Shown here: positions 34,086 to 45,984 of the stretch, one piece after another
How the letters are laid out: every line of letters begins with the position of its first letter
How positions within the stretch are numbered: position 1 is the stretch's first letter
DNA from: Pseudomonas muyukensis
GTDB lineage: Bacteria; Pseudomonadota; Gammaproteobacteria; Pseudomonadales; Pseudomonadaceae
DNA: 64,000 nt
Reading direction: 5' to 3'
NCBI RefSeq assembly: GCF_019139535.1
Contig: NZ_CP077073.1
Span: forward strand, 68,501 to 132,500
Translations under genes and position numbers: made by a program
Notes under the pieces: model-generated
Told to the model about the DNA's origin: nothing
What the model saw: the letters and a program-made list of their open reading frames with translations, nothing else
Databases searched by the model: none

Positions 34086-34478
34086 TTAGAACACTGTGCA
34101 CAGAACTTCGCCGCCGACACCGGCAGCGCGCGCAGCGCGGTCAGTCATCACACCTTTGTTGGTGGAGACGATAGACACGCCCAGGCCGCCACGTACTTTC
34201 GGCAGCTCGGTAACGGCCTTGTACTGGCGCAGGCCAGGACGGCTGGTACGCTTCAGCTCTTCGATGACCGGACGGCCTTCGAAGTACTTCAGCTCGATCG
34301 ACAGGGAAGGCTTGGCTTCGCCAGTGACTTCGTAGCCGGCGATGTAACCTTCGTCTTTCAGTACTTTGGCAACCGCGACCTTCAGGGTGGAGGAAGGCAT
34401 GCTTACGACAGACTTTTCAGCCATCTGGGCATTACGGATGCGAGTTAGCATGTCCGCTAACGGGTCCTGCATACTCAT
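34086..34478 (-). CDS. rpsH: 30S ribosomal protein S8
   Basis: A 130-residue protein binding 16S rRNA helix 21 ([20 protein letters not shown]-terminal [20 protein letters not shown]). In E. coli S8 autoregulates the spc operon by binding mRNA near rplE. Here it is preceded by an unusually long 209-bp structured spacer after rpsN. Confidence 0.98.
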   Translation of the reverse strand: MSMQDPLADMLTRIRNAQMAEKSVVSMPSSTLKVAVAKVLKDEGYIAGYEVTGEAKPSLSIELKYFEGRPVIEELKRTSRPGLRQYKAVTELPKVRGGLGVSIVSTNKGVMTDRAARAAGVGGEVLCTVF

Positions 34479-34687
34479 GGGCTAGATGCTCCTGATACAA
34501 GAATTATTAGCCTTGCGGCTATCACAACCACCCGAGCAGGCAGGGCAAAAAACCCAGGCTCAGGTGAGCCGGTCATTCTAGACACAAGGCAGAAACGAAA
34601 CAAGCCCCATATAGGGGCTTGTTTCTTTGCGAGGTCACCGGCGGTCGGAAGATCACTCCCCTCCCGCCGGTGGTCACGCCAACCGGA
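34479..34687 (-). other. Structured 209-bp spacer between rpsN and rpsH
   Basis: No gene is present. A perfect palindrome lies near 34593-34622 (GAAACAAGCCCC, TATA centre, then the complement), and next to it a second inverted repeat, about 34634-34678, with GTCACCGGCGG and CCGCCGGTGGTCAC arms. On the minus strand the first hairpin is followed by GTTTCGTTTC, a weak T tract. Neighbouring spc genes are separated by 2-33 bp, so this gap is an outlier within the operon. It may be an attenuator, RNase processing site or protein-binding site. Confidence 0.7.
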
Positions 34688-34993
34688 TTACCAGCTGGCC
34701 TTGACCAGACCTGGCACGTCACCACGCATGGCGGCTTCGCGCAGCTTGTTACGGCCGAGGCCGAACTTGCGGTACACGCCGTGCGGACGGCCGGTGATGC
34801 GGCAACGGTTACGCATGCGCGAGGCGCTGGCGTCACGTGGTTGCTTCTGCAGGGCGACAACGGCAGCGAAACGCTCTTCAGGAGAGGCGTTCTGGTTGAC
34901 GATGGTCGCTTTCAGCTCGGCACGCTTTTTGGCGTACTTGGCTACCGTGAGCTGACGCTTCAGCTCGCGGTTTTTCATGCTCTTCTTGGCCAT
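34688..34993 (-). CDS. rpsN: 30S ribosomal protein S14
   Basis: A 101-residue long-form S14 ([15 protein letters not shown]-terminal [27 protein letters not shown]). It lacks the zinc CxxC-C pairs of the short form, having only [11 protein letters not shown], so it is the zinc-independent C- type. The start is ATG 34993, with a weak site in front; the longer open frame has no homology. Confidence 0.97.
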   Translation of the reverse strand: MAKKSMKNRELKRQLTVAKYAKKRAELKATIVNQNASPEERFAAVVALQKQPRDASASRMRNRCRITGRPHGVYRKFGLGRNKLREAAMRGDVPGLVKASW

Positions 34994-35006
34994 TTTCCTA
35001 CTCCAA

Positions 35007-35546
35007 TCAGTTGCGGAACGGGAACTTGAAAGCACGCAGCAGAGCGCGGCCTTCGTCGTCCGAACGAGCAGTGGTGGTCAGGGTGATGTCCAAACCGCGC
35101 AGAGCATCGATCTTGTCGTAGTCGATTTCCGGGAAGATGATCTGCTCTTTCACGCCCATGCTGTAGTTGCCGCGGCCATCGAAGGACTTGGCATTCAGGC
35201 CGCGGAAGTCGCGAACCCGTGGCAGGGAGATCGCCAGCAGGCGGTCCAGGAACTCGTACATTTTTTCGCGACGCAGGGTCACCTTGACACCGATCGGCCA
35301 GCCTTCACGGACTTTGAAGCCCGCGATGGATTTACGAGCGAAAGTCACGACCGGCTTTTGACCGGTGATCTTTTCCAGGTCGGCAACAGCGTGCTCGATG
35401 ACTTTCTTGTCGCCGATCGCTTCGCCCAGACCCATGTTCAGGGTGATTTTGGTAACGCGCGGAACTTCCATCACGTTCGACAGCTTAAGTTCTTCCTTAA
35501 GCTTAGGAGCGATTTCGTTCCGGTAAATCTCTTTCAGTCGTGCCAT
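35007..35546 (-). CDS. rplE: 50S ribosomal protein L5
   Basis: A 179-residue 5S rRNA-binding protein of the central protuberance ([20 protein letters not shown]). The [13 protein letters not shown] and [24 protein letters not shown] stretches are intact. It lies 13 bp before rpsN and 20 bp after rplX, the region where E. coli S8 binds. Confidence 0.98.
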   Translation of the reverse strand: MARLKEIYRNEIAPKLKEELKLSNVMEVPRVTKITLNMGLGEAIGDKKVIEHAVADLEKITGQKPVVTFARKSIAGFKVREGWPIGVKVTLRREKMYEFLDRLLAISLPRVRDFRGLNAKSFDGRGNYSMGVKEQIIFPEIDYDKIDALRGLDITLTTTARSDDEGRALLRAFKFPFRN

Positions 35547-35566
35547 GGTCTTCTACCTAGCAGTGT

Positions 35567-35881
35567 TCAAGCATCAACCGCTTTTTGGGTCGACTTGAAG
35601 ACACGAATTTTTTTACCGTCTTCTACTTTGAAACCAACGCGGTCAGCCTTGTTGGTTTCGCCGTTGAAGATGGCGACGTTGGAAGCGTGCAGTGGCGCTT
35701 CTTTCTCGACGATACCGCCCTGGACGCCCGCCATCGGGTTAGGCTTGGTGTGGCGCTTGACCAGGTTGACACCACCGATGACCAGACGGTCGTCAGCGAG
35801 AACCTTCAGCACCTTACCGCGCTTACCTTTGTCTTTGCCGGCGATCACGATGATCTCGTCGTCACGACGAATCTTTTGCAT
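35567..35881 (-). CDS. rplX: 50S ribosomal protein L24
   Basis: A 104-residue assembly initiator with an N-terminal KOW motif ([27 protein letters not shown]). It follows rplN by 11 bp. Length is typical. Confidence 0.98.
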
Positions 35882-35892
35882 GTCGGATCTCC

Positions 35893-36261
35893 TTAGAGCA
35901 CTTCTGGGGCGAGCGAGACGATCTTCATGAACTTCTCGGTACGAAGTTCACGGGTCACTGGCCCGAAGATGCGAGTACCGATCGGCTCTTGCTTGGTGTT
36001 CAGCAGAACAGCAGCGTTGCCGTCGAAACGAATGATGGAACCGTCAGCGCGACGTACACCGTGACGGGTACGGACGACAACAGCGGTCATCACCTGGCCT
36101 TTCTTGACCTTACCGCGCGGAATCGCTTCCTTGACGGTTACTTTGATGATGTCACCGATGCCAGCGTAACGGCGGTGCGAACCGCCGAGTACCTTGATGC
36201 ACATGACGCGACGAGCGCCGCTGTTATCGGCCACATCGAGCATGGATTGAGTCTGAATCAT
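35893..36261 (-). CDS. rplN: 50S ribosomal protein L14
   Basis: A 122-residue protein ([22 protein letters not shown]-terminal [19 protein letters not shown] end). It forms an intersubunit bridge and is the first spc operon gene. It is separated from rpsQ of the S10 operon by only 23 bp with no hairpin, so the two operons are probably continuous here. Confidence 0.98.
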
Positions 36262-36284
36262 AAAATTTCTCCGACCCCTAGCCC

Positions 36285-36551
36285 TTAGACTTCAACAGCG
36301 CGTTCGAGGACTTCAACCAGTGCCCAGGACTTGGTCTTGGCCAGCGGACGAGTTTCGGTGATCGAAACTTTGTCGCCGATTTTGCACTGGTTGGTTTCGT
36401 CGTGCGCGTGCAGCTTAGTCGAACGCTTAACGTATTTACCGTAGATCGGGTGCTTGACGCGACGCTCGATCAGAACGGTGATGGTCTTGTCCATTTTGTC
36501 GCTGACGACACGGCCAGTCAGCGTACGGACGGTTTTTTCAGCTTCAGCCAT
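36285..36551 (-). CDS. rpsQ: 30S ribosomal protein S17
   Basis: An 88-residue OB-fold protein ([24 protein letters not shown]). The ATG at 36551 lies 2 bp past the rpmC stop; the GTG two codons upstream is not used. It is last in the S10 operon. Confidence 0.97.
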   Translation of the reverse strand: MAEAEKTVRTLTGRVVSDKMDKTITVLIERRVKHPIYGKYVKRSTKLHAHDETNQCKIGDKVSITETRPLAKTKSWALVEVLERAVEV

Positions 36552-36553
36552 GA

Positions 36554-36745
36554 TCACTTACCTGCCTGCTGGTTGAGCACAGTTTTCACGCGAGCGATGT
36601 CACGCTTAACTTGCGAGAGCAGGTGCGACTGCCCCAACTGGCCAGTTGCTTTCTGCATGCGCAGATTGAACTGGTCGCGCAGCAAGCCGAGCAGTTGCTC
36701 ATTCAGTTGCTGTGCGGATTTTTCACGAAGTTCATTCGCTTTCAT
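36554..36745 (-). CDS. rpmC: 50S ribosomal protein L29
   Basis: A 63-residue helical hairpin protein near the exit tunnel ([18 protein letters not shown]). The ATG at 36745 overlaps the rplP stop by one base (TGATG), and a GTG one codon upstream is disregarded. Translation is coupled with rplP. Confidence 0.97.
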
Positions 36746-37158
36746 CACATCACCGTCCGCTTAACAAAGGAGGTGGCGAGAGGCAGCTTTGCAGCGGCCA
36801 GGGCGAAAGCTTCGCGCGCCAGCTCTTCAGAAACACCCTCGATCTCGTACAGGACTTTGCCTGGCTGAATCTGGGCAACCCAGTATTCCACGGAACCTTT
36901 ACCTTTACCCATACGAACCTCGAGAGGCTTCTTGGTAACCGGCTTGTCCGGGAAGACACGGATCCAGATCTTGCCGCCACGTTTAACGTGACGGGTCAGG
37001 GCACGACGTGCCGACTCGATCTGGCGAGCGGTGAGACGACCGCGGGCGACAGCTTTCAGAGCGAACTCGCCGAAGCTGACCTTGCTACCGCGCAGTGCCA
37101 GACCACGGTTGTGGCCGGTCATCTGCTTGCGGAATTTTGTACGCTTTGGTTGCAACAT
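36745..37158 (-). CDS. rplP: 50S ribosomal protein L16
   Basis: A 137-residue protein of the A-site region ([19 protein letters not shown]). Arg81, the site of 3-hydroxylation in E. coli, should lie in the [13 protein letters not shown] region. It overlaps rpmC by one base and follows rpsC by 12 bp. Confidence 0.98.
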
Positions 37159-37170
37159 TTGGCGTACCCC

Positions 37171-37857
37171 TTACTTAGCAGCTTTTTTACGAGGCGCTGG
37201 TGCTTGAGGCTTCAGCTCTTCCTGGCGACCACCAATTACTTCGCCTTTGAAGATCCAAACCTTCACACCGATCACACCGTAGGTGGTGTGAGCTTCGTAG
37301 GTGTTGTAGTCGATATCGGCACGCAGGGTGTGCAGAGGCACACGACCTTCGCGATACCACTCGGTACGTGCGATCTCGGCACCGCCGAGACGACCGCTCA
37401 CCTGGATCTTGATGCCCTTGGCACCAATACGCATGGCGTTCTGTACAGCGCGCTTCATGGCGCGACGGAACATAACGCGGCGCTCCAGCTGCTGGGCAAC
37501 GCTCTGAGCAACCAGCATAGCGTCGAGTTCCGGCTTGCGGATCTCTTCGATGTTGATGTGCACAGGCACACCCATCTGCTTGGTCAGGTCCTGACGCAGC
37601 TTCTCAACATCTTCACCTTTCTTGCCGATAACGATACCGGGACGAGCGGTGTGGATGGTGATGCGTGCAGTTTGAGCCGGACGATGAATATCGATACGGC
37701 TAACGGACGCGCTTTTTAGTTTGTCCTGGAGGTACTCGCGAGTTTGCAGATCCTTCAGCAGGTAATCTGCGTAAGTCGCGCCGTCTGCGTACCAGACGGA
37801 GGTGTGCTCCTTGACGATTCCCAGGCGAATGCCAGTGGGATGTACTTTCTGACCCAT
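37171..37857 (-). CDS. rpsC: 30S ribosomal protein S3
   Basis: A 228-residue mRNA-entry protein with an N-terminal KH domain ([20 protein letters not shown] around residue 72) and a C-terminal Lys/Pro-rich tail. The start is ATG 37857 ([13 protein letters not shown]); the longer open frame into rplV is unconserved. It starts 13 bp past the rplV stop. Confidence 0.98.
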   Translation of the reverse strand: MGQKVHPTGIRLGIVKEHTSVWYADGATYADYLLKDLQTREYLQDKLKSASVSRIDIHRPAQTARITIHTARPGIVIGKKGEDVEKLRQDLTKQMGVPVHINIEEIRKPELDAMLVAQSVAQQLERRVMFRRAMKRAVQNAMRIGAKGIKIQVSGRLGGAEIARTEWYREGRVPLHTLRADIDYNTYEAHTTYGVIGVKVWIFKGEVIGGRQEELKPQAPAPRKKAAK

Positions 37858-37870
37858 CTGATCGACTCCG

Positions 37871-38203
37871 TTACTTGTCCGCAACCTTGACAGTGATATG
37901 GCAAGACCGCTTGACGATGCGATCAGCACGGCCCTTGGCACGTGGCATGATGCGCTTCAGCGAACGCCCTTCGTTGACGAAGACGGTGGAGACCTTCAGG
38001 TCATCAACGTCTGCGCCTTCGTTGTGTTCGGCGTTGGCAACGGCCGACTCGAGGACTTTCTTCATGATTTCAGCGGCTTTTTTGCTGCTGAAGGCCAACA
38101 GGTTGAGCGCTTCGCCCACCTTCTTCCCGCGGATCTGGTCGGCGACCAAGCGGGCTTTCTGGGCGGAGATGCGAGCGCCCGACAACTTAGCGGCTACTTC
38201 CAT
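37871..38203 (-). CDS. rplV: 50S ribosomal protein L22
   Basis: A 110-residue tunnel-wall protein ([24 protein letters not shown]; the long beta hairpin [17 protein letters not shown]). No deletion in the macrolide-resistance hairpin is visible. It follows rpsS by 11 bp. Confidence 0.98.
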
Positions 38204-38214
38204 TTCCTTACCCC

Positions 38215-38490
38215 TTAACGCTTGGCTTTCTTGTCAGCCACGTGCCCACGATAAGTGCGGGTACCGGCGAACTCGCCCAGTTTGTGGCCGACCATGTCTT
38301 CGTTCACCAGAACTGGGACATGTTGACGACCGTTGTGTACCGCGATGGTCAGACCGACCATCTGTGGCAGGATCATCGAACGGCGCGACCAGGTTTTAAC
38401 TGGCTTGCGATCGTTCTTCTCCACCGCCACTTCGACCTTCTTCAGCAGGTGAAGATCGATAAAAGGACCTTTTTTCAGAGAACGTGGCAC
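38215..38490 (-). CDS. rpsS: 30S ribosomal protein S19
   Basis: A 91-residue small-subunit head protein ([44 protein letters not shown]). It binds with S13 near the decoding head. It follows rplB by 16 bp. Confidence 0.98.
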
Positions 38491-38506
38491 TGTCGTATCC
38501 CTCTAG

Positions 38507-39331
38507 TTACTTGCGACGACGGACGATCATGTTGTCGGTACGCTTATTACCACGGGTTTTAGCACCCTTGGTTGGGAAGCCCCATGGCGATACCGGATGA
38601 CGACCACCGGAGGTACGACCTTCACCACCACCATGTGGGTGGTCAACCGGGTTCATGGCAACACCACGAACGGTTGGGCGAACGCCGCGCCAGCGTTTGG
38701 CACCTGCTTTACCCAGCGAACGCAGGCTGTGCTCGGAGTTCGAGACTTCGCCCAGGGTCGCACGGCACTCAGCCAGGACTTTACGCATTTCACCAGAGCG
38801 CAGACGCAGGGTCACATAGACACCGTCGCGGGCGATCAGCTGAGCCGAAGCACCAGCGGAACGAGCGATCTGAGCACCTTTGCCCGGCTTCAGTTCGATG
38901 CCGTGAATGGTGCTACCTACTGGAATGTTGCGCAGCTGCAGGGAGTTACCGGCCTTGATTGGGGCCAGGGCACCTGCGATCAGCTGGTCGCCAGCGCTCA
39001 CGCCTTTAGGGGCGATGATGTAGCGACGCTCACCGTCTGCGTAGCACAGCAGGGCGATGTGAGCAGTACGGTTCGGGTCGTATTCGATACGCTCGACAGT
39101 GGCAGGGATGCCATCTTTGTCGTTGCGACGGAAGTCAACCAGACGGTAATGCTGCTTATGACCACCACCAACGTGACGAGTGGTGATGCGGCCATTGTTG
39201 TTACGACCACCAGACTTCGATTTTTTCTCGAGCAGCGGTGCGTGAGGAGCGCCTTTGTGCAGCTCCTTGTTGACCACCTTGACCACAAAACGGCGGCCAG
39301 GGGAAGTCGGTTTGCATTTAACGATTGCCAT
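38507..39331 (-). CDS. rplB: 50S ribosomal protein L2
   Basis: A 274-residue protein required for peptidyl transferase centre assembly. The C-terminal signature [21 protein letters not shown] with the conserved His (about residue 229) is intact. It follows rplW by 14 bp in the S10 operon. Confidence 0.98.
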   Translation of the reverse strand: MAIVKCKPTSPGRRFVVKVVNKELHKGAPHAPLLEKKSKSGGRNNNGRITTRHVGGGHKQHYRLVDFRRNDKDGIPATVERIEYDPNRTAHIALLCYADGERRYIIAPKGVSAGDQLIAGALAPIKAGNSLQLRNIPVGSTIHGIELKPGKGAQIARSAGASAQLIARDGVYVTLRLRSGEMRKVLAECRATLGEVSNSEHSLRSLGKAGAKRWRGVRPTVRGVAMNPVDHPHGGGEGRTSGGRHPVSPWGFPTKGAKTRGNKRTDNMIVRRRK

Positions 39332-39345
39332 GATGCACCCCTTCC

Positions 39346-39645
39346 TTACTCAGCACTGCTGCTGAAATCGAGATCTTGGCCTGGCTGAAGGGAGACGATC
39401 GCCTTCTTCCAGTCATTACGCTTGCCCAGACCACGTGCGGTACGCTTGGTTTTACCCAGAACGTTAACAGTCGACACGTTTTCAACTTTTACGTTGAACA
39501 GGCCTTCGACAGCTTTCTTGATTTCCAGCTTGGTTGCATCGGTAGCAACCTTGAATACGAACTGGCCTTTTTTCTCAGCCAGAACGGTAGCCTTCTCGGA
39601 AACGTGCGGGCCAAGGAGGACTTTGAATACGCGTTCCTGGTTCAT
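39346..39645 (-). CDS. rplW: 50S ribosomal protein L23
   Basis: A 99-residue exit-tunnel protein that docks trigger factor and SRP ([20 protein letters not shown]). Its ATG overlaps the rplD stop in ATGA (4 bp), so translation is coupled. Confidence 0.98.
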
Positions 39646-40244
39646 CCCAGCAGCTCCTCGAATTTCTTCACGGCCGAGACAGTGATCAACACTTTCTCGT
39701 ATGCGATCAGACTGACCGGGTCGGAACCTTGAACGTCACGTACATCGACGTGCGGCAGGTTGCGAGCAGCCAGGTACAGGTTCTGATCAACAGCATCCGA
39801 AACGATGAGAACATCGCTCAGACCCATGCCGTTCAGCTTGTTCAGCAGGTCTTTGGTTTTCGGGGCTTCAACAGCGAAGTCCTGAACCACGACCAGACGG
39901 TCGCTACGCACCAGCTCAGCGAGGATGGAGCGCAGGGCTGCGCGATACATCTTCTTGTTGAGCTTCTGCGAGTGATCCTGAGGACGAGCTGCGAAGGTTA
40001 CACCACCGCCACGCCAGATCGGACCACGGGTAGTACCAGCACGAGCGCGGCCAGTACCTTTCTGACGCCATGGGCGCTTACCGCCACCGGCTACGTCAGA
40101 ACGGGTCTTCTGCTGCTTGGTGCCCTGACGGCCGCCGGCCATGTAGGCCACGACTGCTTGGTGTACCAGCGTCTCGTTGAATTCGCCACCGAAGGTCAGT
40201 TCGGAAACTTCGATCGCCTGAGCGTCATTTACATTAAGTTGCAT
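39642..40244 (-). CDS. rplD: 50S ribosomal protein L4
   Basis: A 200-residue protein whose long loop reaches the exit tunnel ([23 protein letters not shown]). In E. coli L4 also represses the S10 operon through its leader; the leader seen here is much shorter. It follows rplC by 12 bp. Confidence 0.98.
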
Positions 40245-40256
40245 GTCAGTTTCCCC

Positions 40257-40892
40257 TTAACCGCGAGCCTTGACAGCCGGACGCACGACCACGTCGCCGC
40301 CAGTAGCGCCTGGGACGGCACCCTTGATCAGCAGCAGGTTGCGTTCAGCGTCTACGCGTACTACTTCCAGGGACTGAACAGTCACGCGCTCGGCGCCCAT
40401 GTGACCGGACATCTTCTTGCCCTTGAATACACGACCAGGAGTCTGGCACTGGCCGATGGAGCCAGGGACACGGTGCGATACGGAGTTACCGTGGGTGTTG
40501 TCTTGACCACGGAAGTTCCAACGCTTGATGGTACCGGCGAAGCCTTTACCTTTGGACTGACCGGTTACGTCTACCAGCTGGCCTGCAGTGAAGAGTTCAG
40601 CTTTGATCAGATCGCCAGCCTGGAAATCGCCTTCTTCAAGACGGAACTCCCAAACACCGCGACCAGCGGCAACGTTAGCCTTGGCAAAGTGGCCTGCCTG
40701 AGCGGCGGTCACACGCGAAGCACGACGCTCGCCAACAGTGACTTGCACTGCACGGTAGCCATCAGTTTCTTCGGTTTTGAACTGGGTGACGCGATTCGGC
40801 TCGATCTCGATGACCGTGACCGGAATGGAGACACCTTCTTCGGTGAAAATACGGGTCATACCCGCTTTTCGACCGACTACACCAATAGTCAT
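40257..40892 (-). CDS. rplC: 50S ribosomal protein L3
   Basis: A 211-residue protein ([20 protein letters not shown]) with the loop [20 protein letters not shown] reaching the peptidyl transferase centre; the conserved Gln methylated by PrmB lies in [13 protein letters not shown] 40892 is chosen; an upstream extension of 11 codons is unconserved. Confidence 0.98.
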   Translation of the reverse strand: MTIGVVGRKAGMTRIFTEEGVSIPVTVIEIEPNRVTQFKTEETDGYRAVQVTVGERRASRVTAAQAGHFAKANVAAGRGVWEFRLEEGDFQAGDLIKAELFTAGQLVDVTGQSKGKGFAGTIKRWNFRGQDNTHGNSVSHRVPGSIGQCQTPGRVFKGKKMSGHMGAERVTVQSLEVVRVDAERNLLLIKGAVPGATGGDVVVRPAVKARG

Positions 40893-40972
40893 GTTGTAAA
40901 CCTCATGAGTGTACGGGGCTTTCACCCGCTATGGCCGCCCATTTCAGAGCGTTACACGACCAGACCGAAGTC

Positions 40973-41284
40973 TTAGCCGAGGCTGATCTGCACTTCCACA
41001 CCGGCCGCCAGATCAAGCTTCATCAGCGCGTCAACGGTTTTATCCGTTGGCTGGACGATGTCCAGAACACGCTTATGAGTGCGAATCTCGTACTGGTCAC
41101 GCGCGTCTTTGTTGACGTGCGGGGAGACCAGAACGGTGAAACGCTCTTTGCGGGTAGGCAGTGGAATTGGACCACGCACTTGTGCACCAGTACGTTTCGC
41201 GGTTTCCACGATTTCCTGGGTGGATTGGTCGATCAGGCGATGGTCGAAAGCCTTCAACCTGATACGGATTTGCTGATTTTGCAT
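40973..41284 (-). CDS. rpsJ: 30S ribosomal protein S10
   Basis: A 103-residue protein that also binds NusB in transcription antitermination ([51 protein letters not shown]). It is first in the S10 operon, about 60 nt after a consensus sigma70 promoter, and 80 bp before rplC. Confidence 0.98.
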
Positions 41285-41344
41285 TGGATTTCAGACTCCA
41301 GGCTGTTCCCATCGGGCGCACTACGCCCGTTAAAAGGAGGCGTG

Positions 41345-41373
41345 ATTCTATAGACGCCCCAATTTAGTGTCAA
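41345..41373 (-). promoter_or_regulatory. Consensus sigma70 promoter of the S10 operon
   Basis: On the minus strand TTGACA (41368-41373) and TAGAAT (41345-41350) are 17 bp apart. It starts just 5 bp past the tufA terminator, so S10 transcription is set afresh here. The predicted leader before rpsJ is only about 55 nt. The same boxes recur upstream of the tRNA-tufB operon. Confidence 0.85.
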
Positions 41374-41378
41374 CCCAA

Positions 41379-41410
41379 TAAAAAAAACCCCCGCTGAGCG
41401 GGGGTTTTTT
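41379..41410 (-). terminator. Terminator after tufA
   Basis: A perfect stem CCCCCGCT/AGCGGGGG with A-run on one side and T-run on the other, so it could end transcription from both directions. It closes the rpsL-rpsG-fusA-tufA operon just before the S10 promoter. Confidence 0.94.
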
Positions 41411-41425
41411 CAACCGATCGAGTGA

Positions 41426-42619
41426 TTACTCGATGATTTTGGCCACGACGCCGGCGCCGACGGTACGACCGCCTTCACGGATGGCGAAGCGCAGACCGTC
41501 TTCCATCGCGATGGTCTTGATCAGGGTGACAGTCATCTGAATGTTGTCACCTGGCATTACCATTTCAACGCCTTCCGGCAGTTCGCAGTTACCGGTCACG
41601 TCAGTGGTACGGAAGTAGAACTGAGGACGGTAGCCTTTGAAGAACGGAGTGTGACGGCCGCCTTCTTCCTTCGACAGGACGTAGACTTCTGCGGTGAACT
41701 TGGTGTGCGGCTTGACCGAACCTGGCTTGACCAGAACCTGGCCACGCTCAACGTCGTCACGCTTGGTACCACGCAGCAGGACGCCGCAGTTCTCGCCAGC
41801 ACGACCTTCGTCCAGCAGCTTGCGGAACATCTCAACGCCGGTGCAGGTGGTGGTGGTGGTGTCACGCAGACCAACGATTTCCAGCGGATCCTGAACGCGG
41901 ACGATACCACGCTCGATACGGCCGGTAACAACGGTACCACGACCCGAGATCGAGAATACGTCTTCGATCGGCATCAGGAACGGCTGGTCGATGGCACGAA
42001 CTGGCTCAGGGATGTAGGCATCCAGAGTTTCAACCAGCTTCTTGACAGCGCTGGTACCCATTTCGTTGTCGTCTTTGCCTTCCAGGGCCATACGAGCCGA
42101 ACCGATGATGATCGGAGTGTCGTCGCCTGGGAAGTCGTAGGTGGACAGCAGGTCGCGAACTTCCATCTCGACCAGTTCCAGCAGCTCAGCGTCGTCTACC
42201 AGGTCAGCCTTGTTCAGGAAGACCACGATGTACGGAACGCCAACCTGACGGGACAGCAGGATGTGCTCACGGGTTTGTGGCATCGGACCATCGGCGGCCG
42301 AGCAAACCAGGATCGCGCCGTCCATCTGGGCAGCACCGGTGATCATGTTCTTCACGTAGTCAGCGTGACCTGGGCAGTCAACGTGAGCGTAGTGACGAAT
42401 GTTCGAGTTGTACTCGACGTGAGCGGTGTTGATGGTGATACCGCGCGCTTTTTCTTCCGGAGCCGAGTCGATCTTGTCGAACTCAACGACGGCCGAACCG
42501 AAAACTTCGGAGCAGACGCGGGTCAGAGCTGCGGTCAGAGTGGTCTTACCGTGGTCAACGTGGCCGATGGTGCCGACGTTAACGTGGGGAAGGGAACGAT
42601 CAAATTTTTCTTTAGCCAC
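41426..42619 (-). CDS. tufA: Elongation factor Tu, copy 1
   Basis: A 397-residue GTPase that brings aminoacyl-tRNA to the ribosome. G motifs are GHVDHGKTT (residues 19-27), DCPGHADY and NKADLVDD. It differs from the tufB product at only four residues (Val44 versus Ile region GSAVVEF; NSN versus NST; GTSAVKK with LDAY versus GTTAVKK with LDSY; RDTT versus RDTA, counting the third cluster as two changes gives five in all). It is last in the str operon. Confidence 0.98.
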   Translation of the reverse strand: MAKEKFDRSLPHVNVGTIGHVDHGKTTLTAALTRVCSEVFGSAVVEFDKIDSAPEEKARGITINTAHVEYNSNIRHYAHVDCPGHADYVKNMITGAAQMDGAILVCSAADGPMPQTREHILLSRQVGVPYIVVFLNKADLVDDAELLELVEMEVRDLLSTYDFPGDDTPIIIGSARMALEGKDDNEMGTSAVKKLVETLDAYIPEPVRAIDQPFLMPIEDVFSISGRGTVVTGRIERGIVRVQDPLEIVGLRDTTTTTCTGVEMFRKLLDEGRAGENCGVLLRGTKRDDVERGQVLVKPGSVKPHTKFTAEVYVLSKEEGGRHTPFFKGYRPQFYFRTTDVTGNCELPEGVEMVMPGDNIQMTVTLIKTIAMEDGLRFAIREGGRTVGAGVVAKIIE

Positions 42620-42646
42620 GACAGTGAACCTCTTGCCTAAAGGGGA

Positions 42647-44794
<2,148 letters not shown>

Positions 44795-44824
44795 AGAGCC
44801 CTCGCAAAAATATTGATGCTTGAA

Positions 44825-45295
44825 TTAGAAGCGGTAGTGCGAGAACGCTTTGTTGGCCTCGGCCATACGGTGCACGTCTTCACGCTTCTTGACTGCAGCA
44901 CCCTTGCCTTCGGCAGCATCCAGCAGTTCGCCGGCCAGGCGCAGAGCCATCGACTTCTCGCCGCGCTTGCGGGCGTAGTCTACGAGCCAGCGCATTGCCA
45001 GAGCATTACGACGGGATGGACGAACTTCAACCGGAACCTGGTAAGTGGCACCGCCAACACGGCGGGACTTAACTTCGACCAGCGGAGCGATGGCGTCGAG
45101 AGCTTTCTCGAAGATTTCCAGGGGGTCGCTGTTCTTGCGTGCTTTGACGGTATCCAGGGCACCGTAAACGATGCGCTCGGCTACGGCCTTCTTGCCGCTT
45201 TCCATCACGTGGTTCATGAACTTGGCGAGGATCTGGGATCCGTACTTCGGATCGTCCAGGATCTCACGTTTTGCTGCTACACGACGTCTTGGCAT
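44825..45295 (-). CDS. rpsG: 30S ribosomal protein S7
   Basis: A 156-residue head-assembly initiator ([20 protein letters not shown]). In E. coli S7 represses the str operon by binding the rpsL-rpsG intercistronic RNA; here that spacer is 106 bp and can fold, which fits the same control. fusA follows after 30 bp. Confidence 0.98.
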   Translation of the reverse strand: MPRRRVAAKREILDDPKYGSQILAKFMNHVMESGKKAVAERIVYGALDTVKARKNSDPLEIFEKALDAIAPLVEVKSRRVGGATYQVPVEVRPSRRNALAMRWLVDYARKRGEKSMALRLAGELLDAAEGKGAAVKKREDVHRMAEANKAFSHYRF

Positions 45296-45401
45296 GATAA
45301 GCCCTCAAACGGTCTTCAGGTTAGCCCGGGACGCGGGTCTTCGACCCCTGCCCGACCTTACTCTTATCGACTCAAATAAATGGATGTCTGCAAACGACCG
45401 A

Positions 45402-45773
45402 TTACTTCGGACGCTTGGTACCGTACTTCGAACGACCCTGGTTACGGCCTTTGACGCCCGAAGTATCCAGAGAGCCGCGAACGGTGTGGTAACGAACACC
45501 TGGCAAGTCTTTTACACGGCCGCCACGGATCAGGACGACGCTGTGCTCTTGCAGGTTGTGGCCTTCACCGCCGATGTACGAGGAAACCTCGAAACCGTTG
45601 GTCAGACGCACACGGCATACTTTACGCAGTGCCGAGTTAGGTTTTTTCGGCGTGGTGGTGTACACACGGGTGCACACGCCACGACGCTGCGGGCAGTTCT
45701 GCAGCGCAGGAACGTCGGACTTCTCGACCGAACGCTTACGCGGCTGACGTACCAGCTGGTTGATAGTTGCCAT
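45402..45773 (-). CDS. rpsL: 30S ribosomal protein S12
   Basis: A 123-residue decoding-centre protein. Lys43 (in [10 protein letters not shown]) and the Lys in GGRVKDLPG (Lys88 of E. coli) are wild type, so no classical streptomycin-resistance change is present. It is the first gene of the str operon with its own promoter and about 90-nt leader, downstream of rpoC. Confidence 0.98.
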   Translation of the reverse strand: MATINQLVRQPRKRSVEKSDVPALQNCPQRRGVCTRVYTTTPKKPNSALRKVCRVRLTNGFEVSSYIGGEGHNLQEHSVVLIRGGRVKDLPGVRYHTVRGSLDTSGVKGRNQGRSKYGTKRPK

Positions 45774-45788
45774 CTACTAGCTCCACTG

Positions 45789-45814
45789 ATTGTCTTGCGA
45801 CTCTATTGTCTTGC
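45789..45814 (-). repeat. Direct repeat in the rpsL leader
   Basis: ATTGTCTTGC (plus-strand reading) occurs at 45789-45798 and 45805-45814, 16 bp apart in phase, just upstream of the rpsL ribosome site on the minus strand. Function unknown; candidate RNA-binding site in the leader. Confidence 0.5.
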
Positions 45815-45866
45815 AAGAAAGCCAAAAATTGGCGAGACGGAGCCTCACCAAATTTAAGGGTACAAA

Positions 45867-45895
45867 AGTCTAAAGAGGATCTTGCACCCAGTCAA
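45867..45895 (-). promoter_or_regulatory. Sigma70 promoter of the str operon (rpsL)
   Basis: On the minus strand TTGACT (45890-45895) and TAGACT (45867-45872) are 17 bp apart. It lies about 95 bp before rpsL, right after a long hairpin that follows rpoC, giving the str operon its own start. Confidence 0.8.
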
Positions 45896-45900
45896 GACGA

Positions 45901-45973
45901 GGCCCCGGCCCTCCTCGCCCGGTCATCGGCAACAATTCATGTCACCGATGCCCTGGCGAGGCGTGCCGGGGCC
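45901..45973 (-). other. Long hairpin between rpoC and rpsL
   Basis: Outer arms GGCCCCGGC and GCCGGGGCC are perfect complements, with further pairing inward (CCTCGCCC/GGCGAGG and CATCGG/CCGATG) around an AT-rich loop, over 73 bp. No T-run follows, so it is not a standard intrinsic terminator. It may stabilise the rpoBC mRNA 3' end or be a processing site. Confidence 0.7.
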
Positions 45974-45984
45974 CTGCCCTGTAC

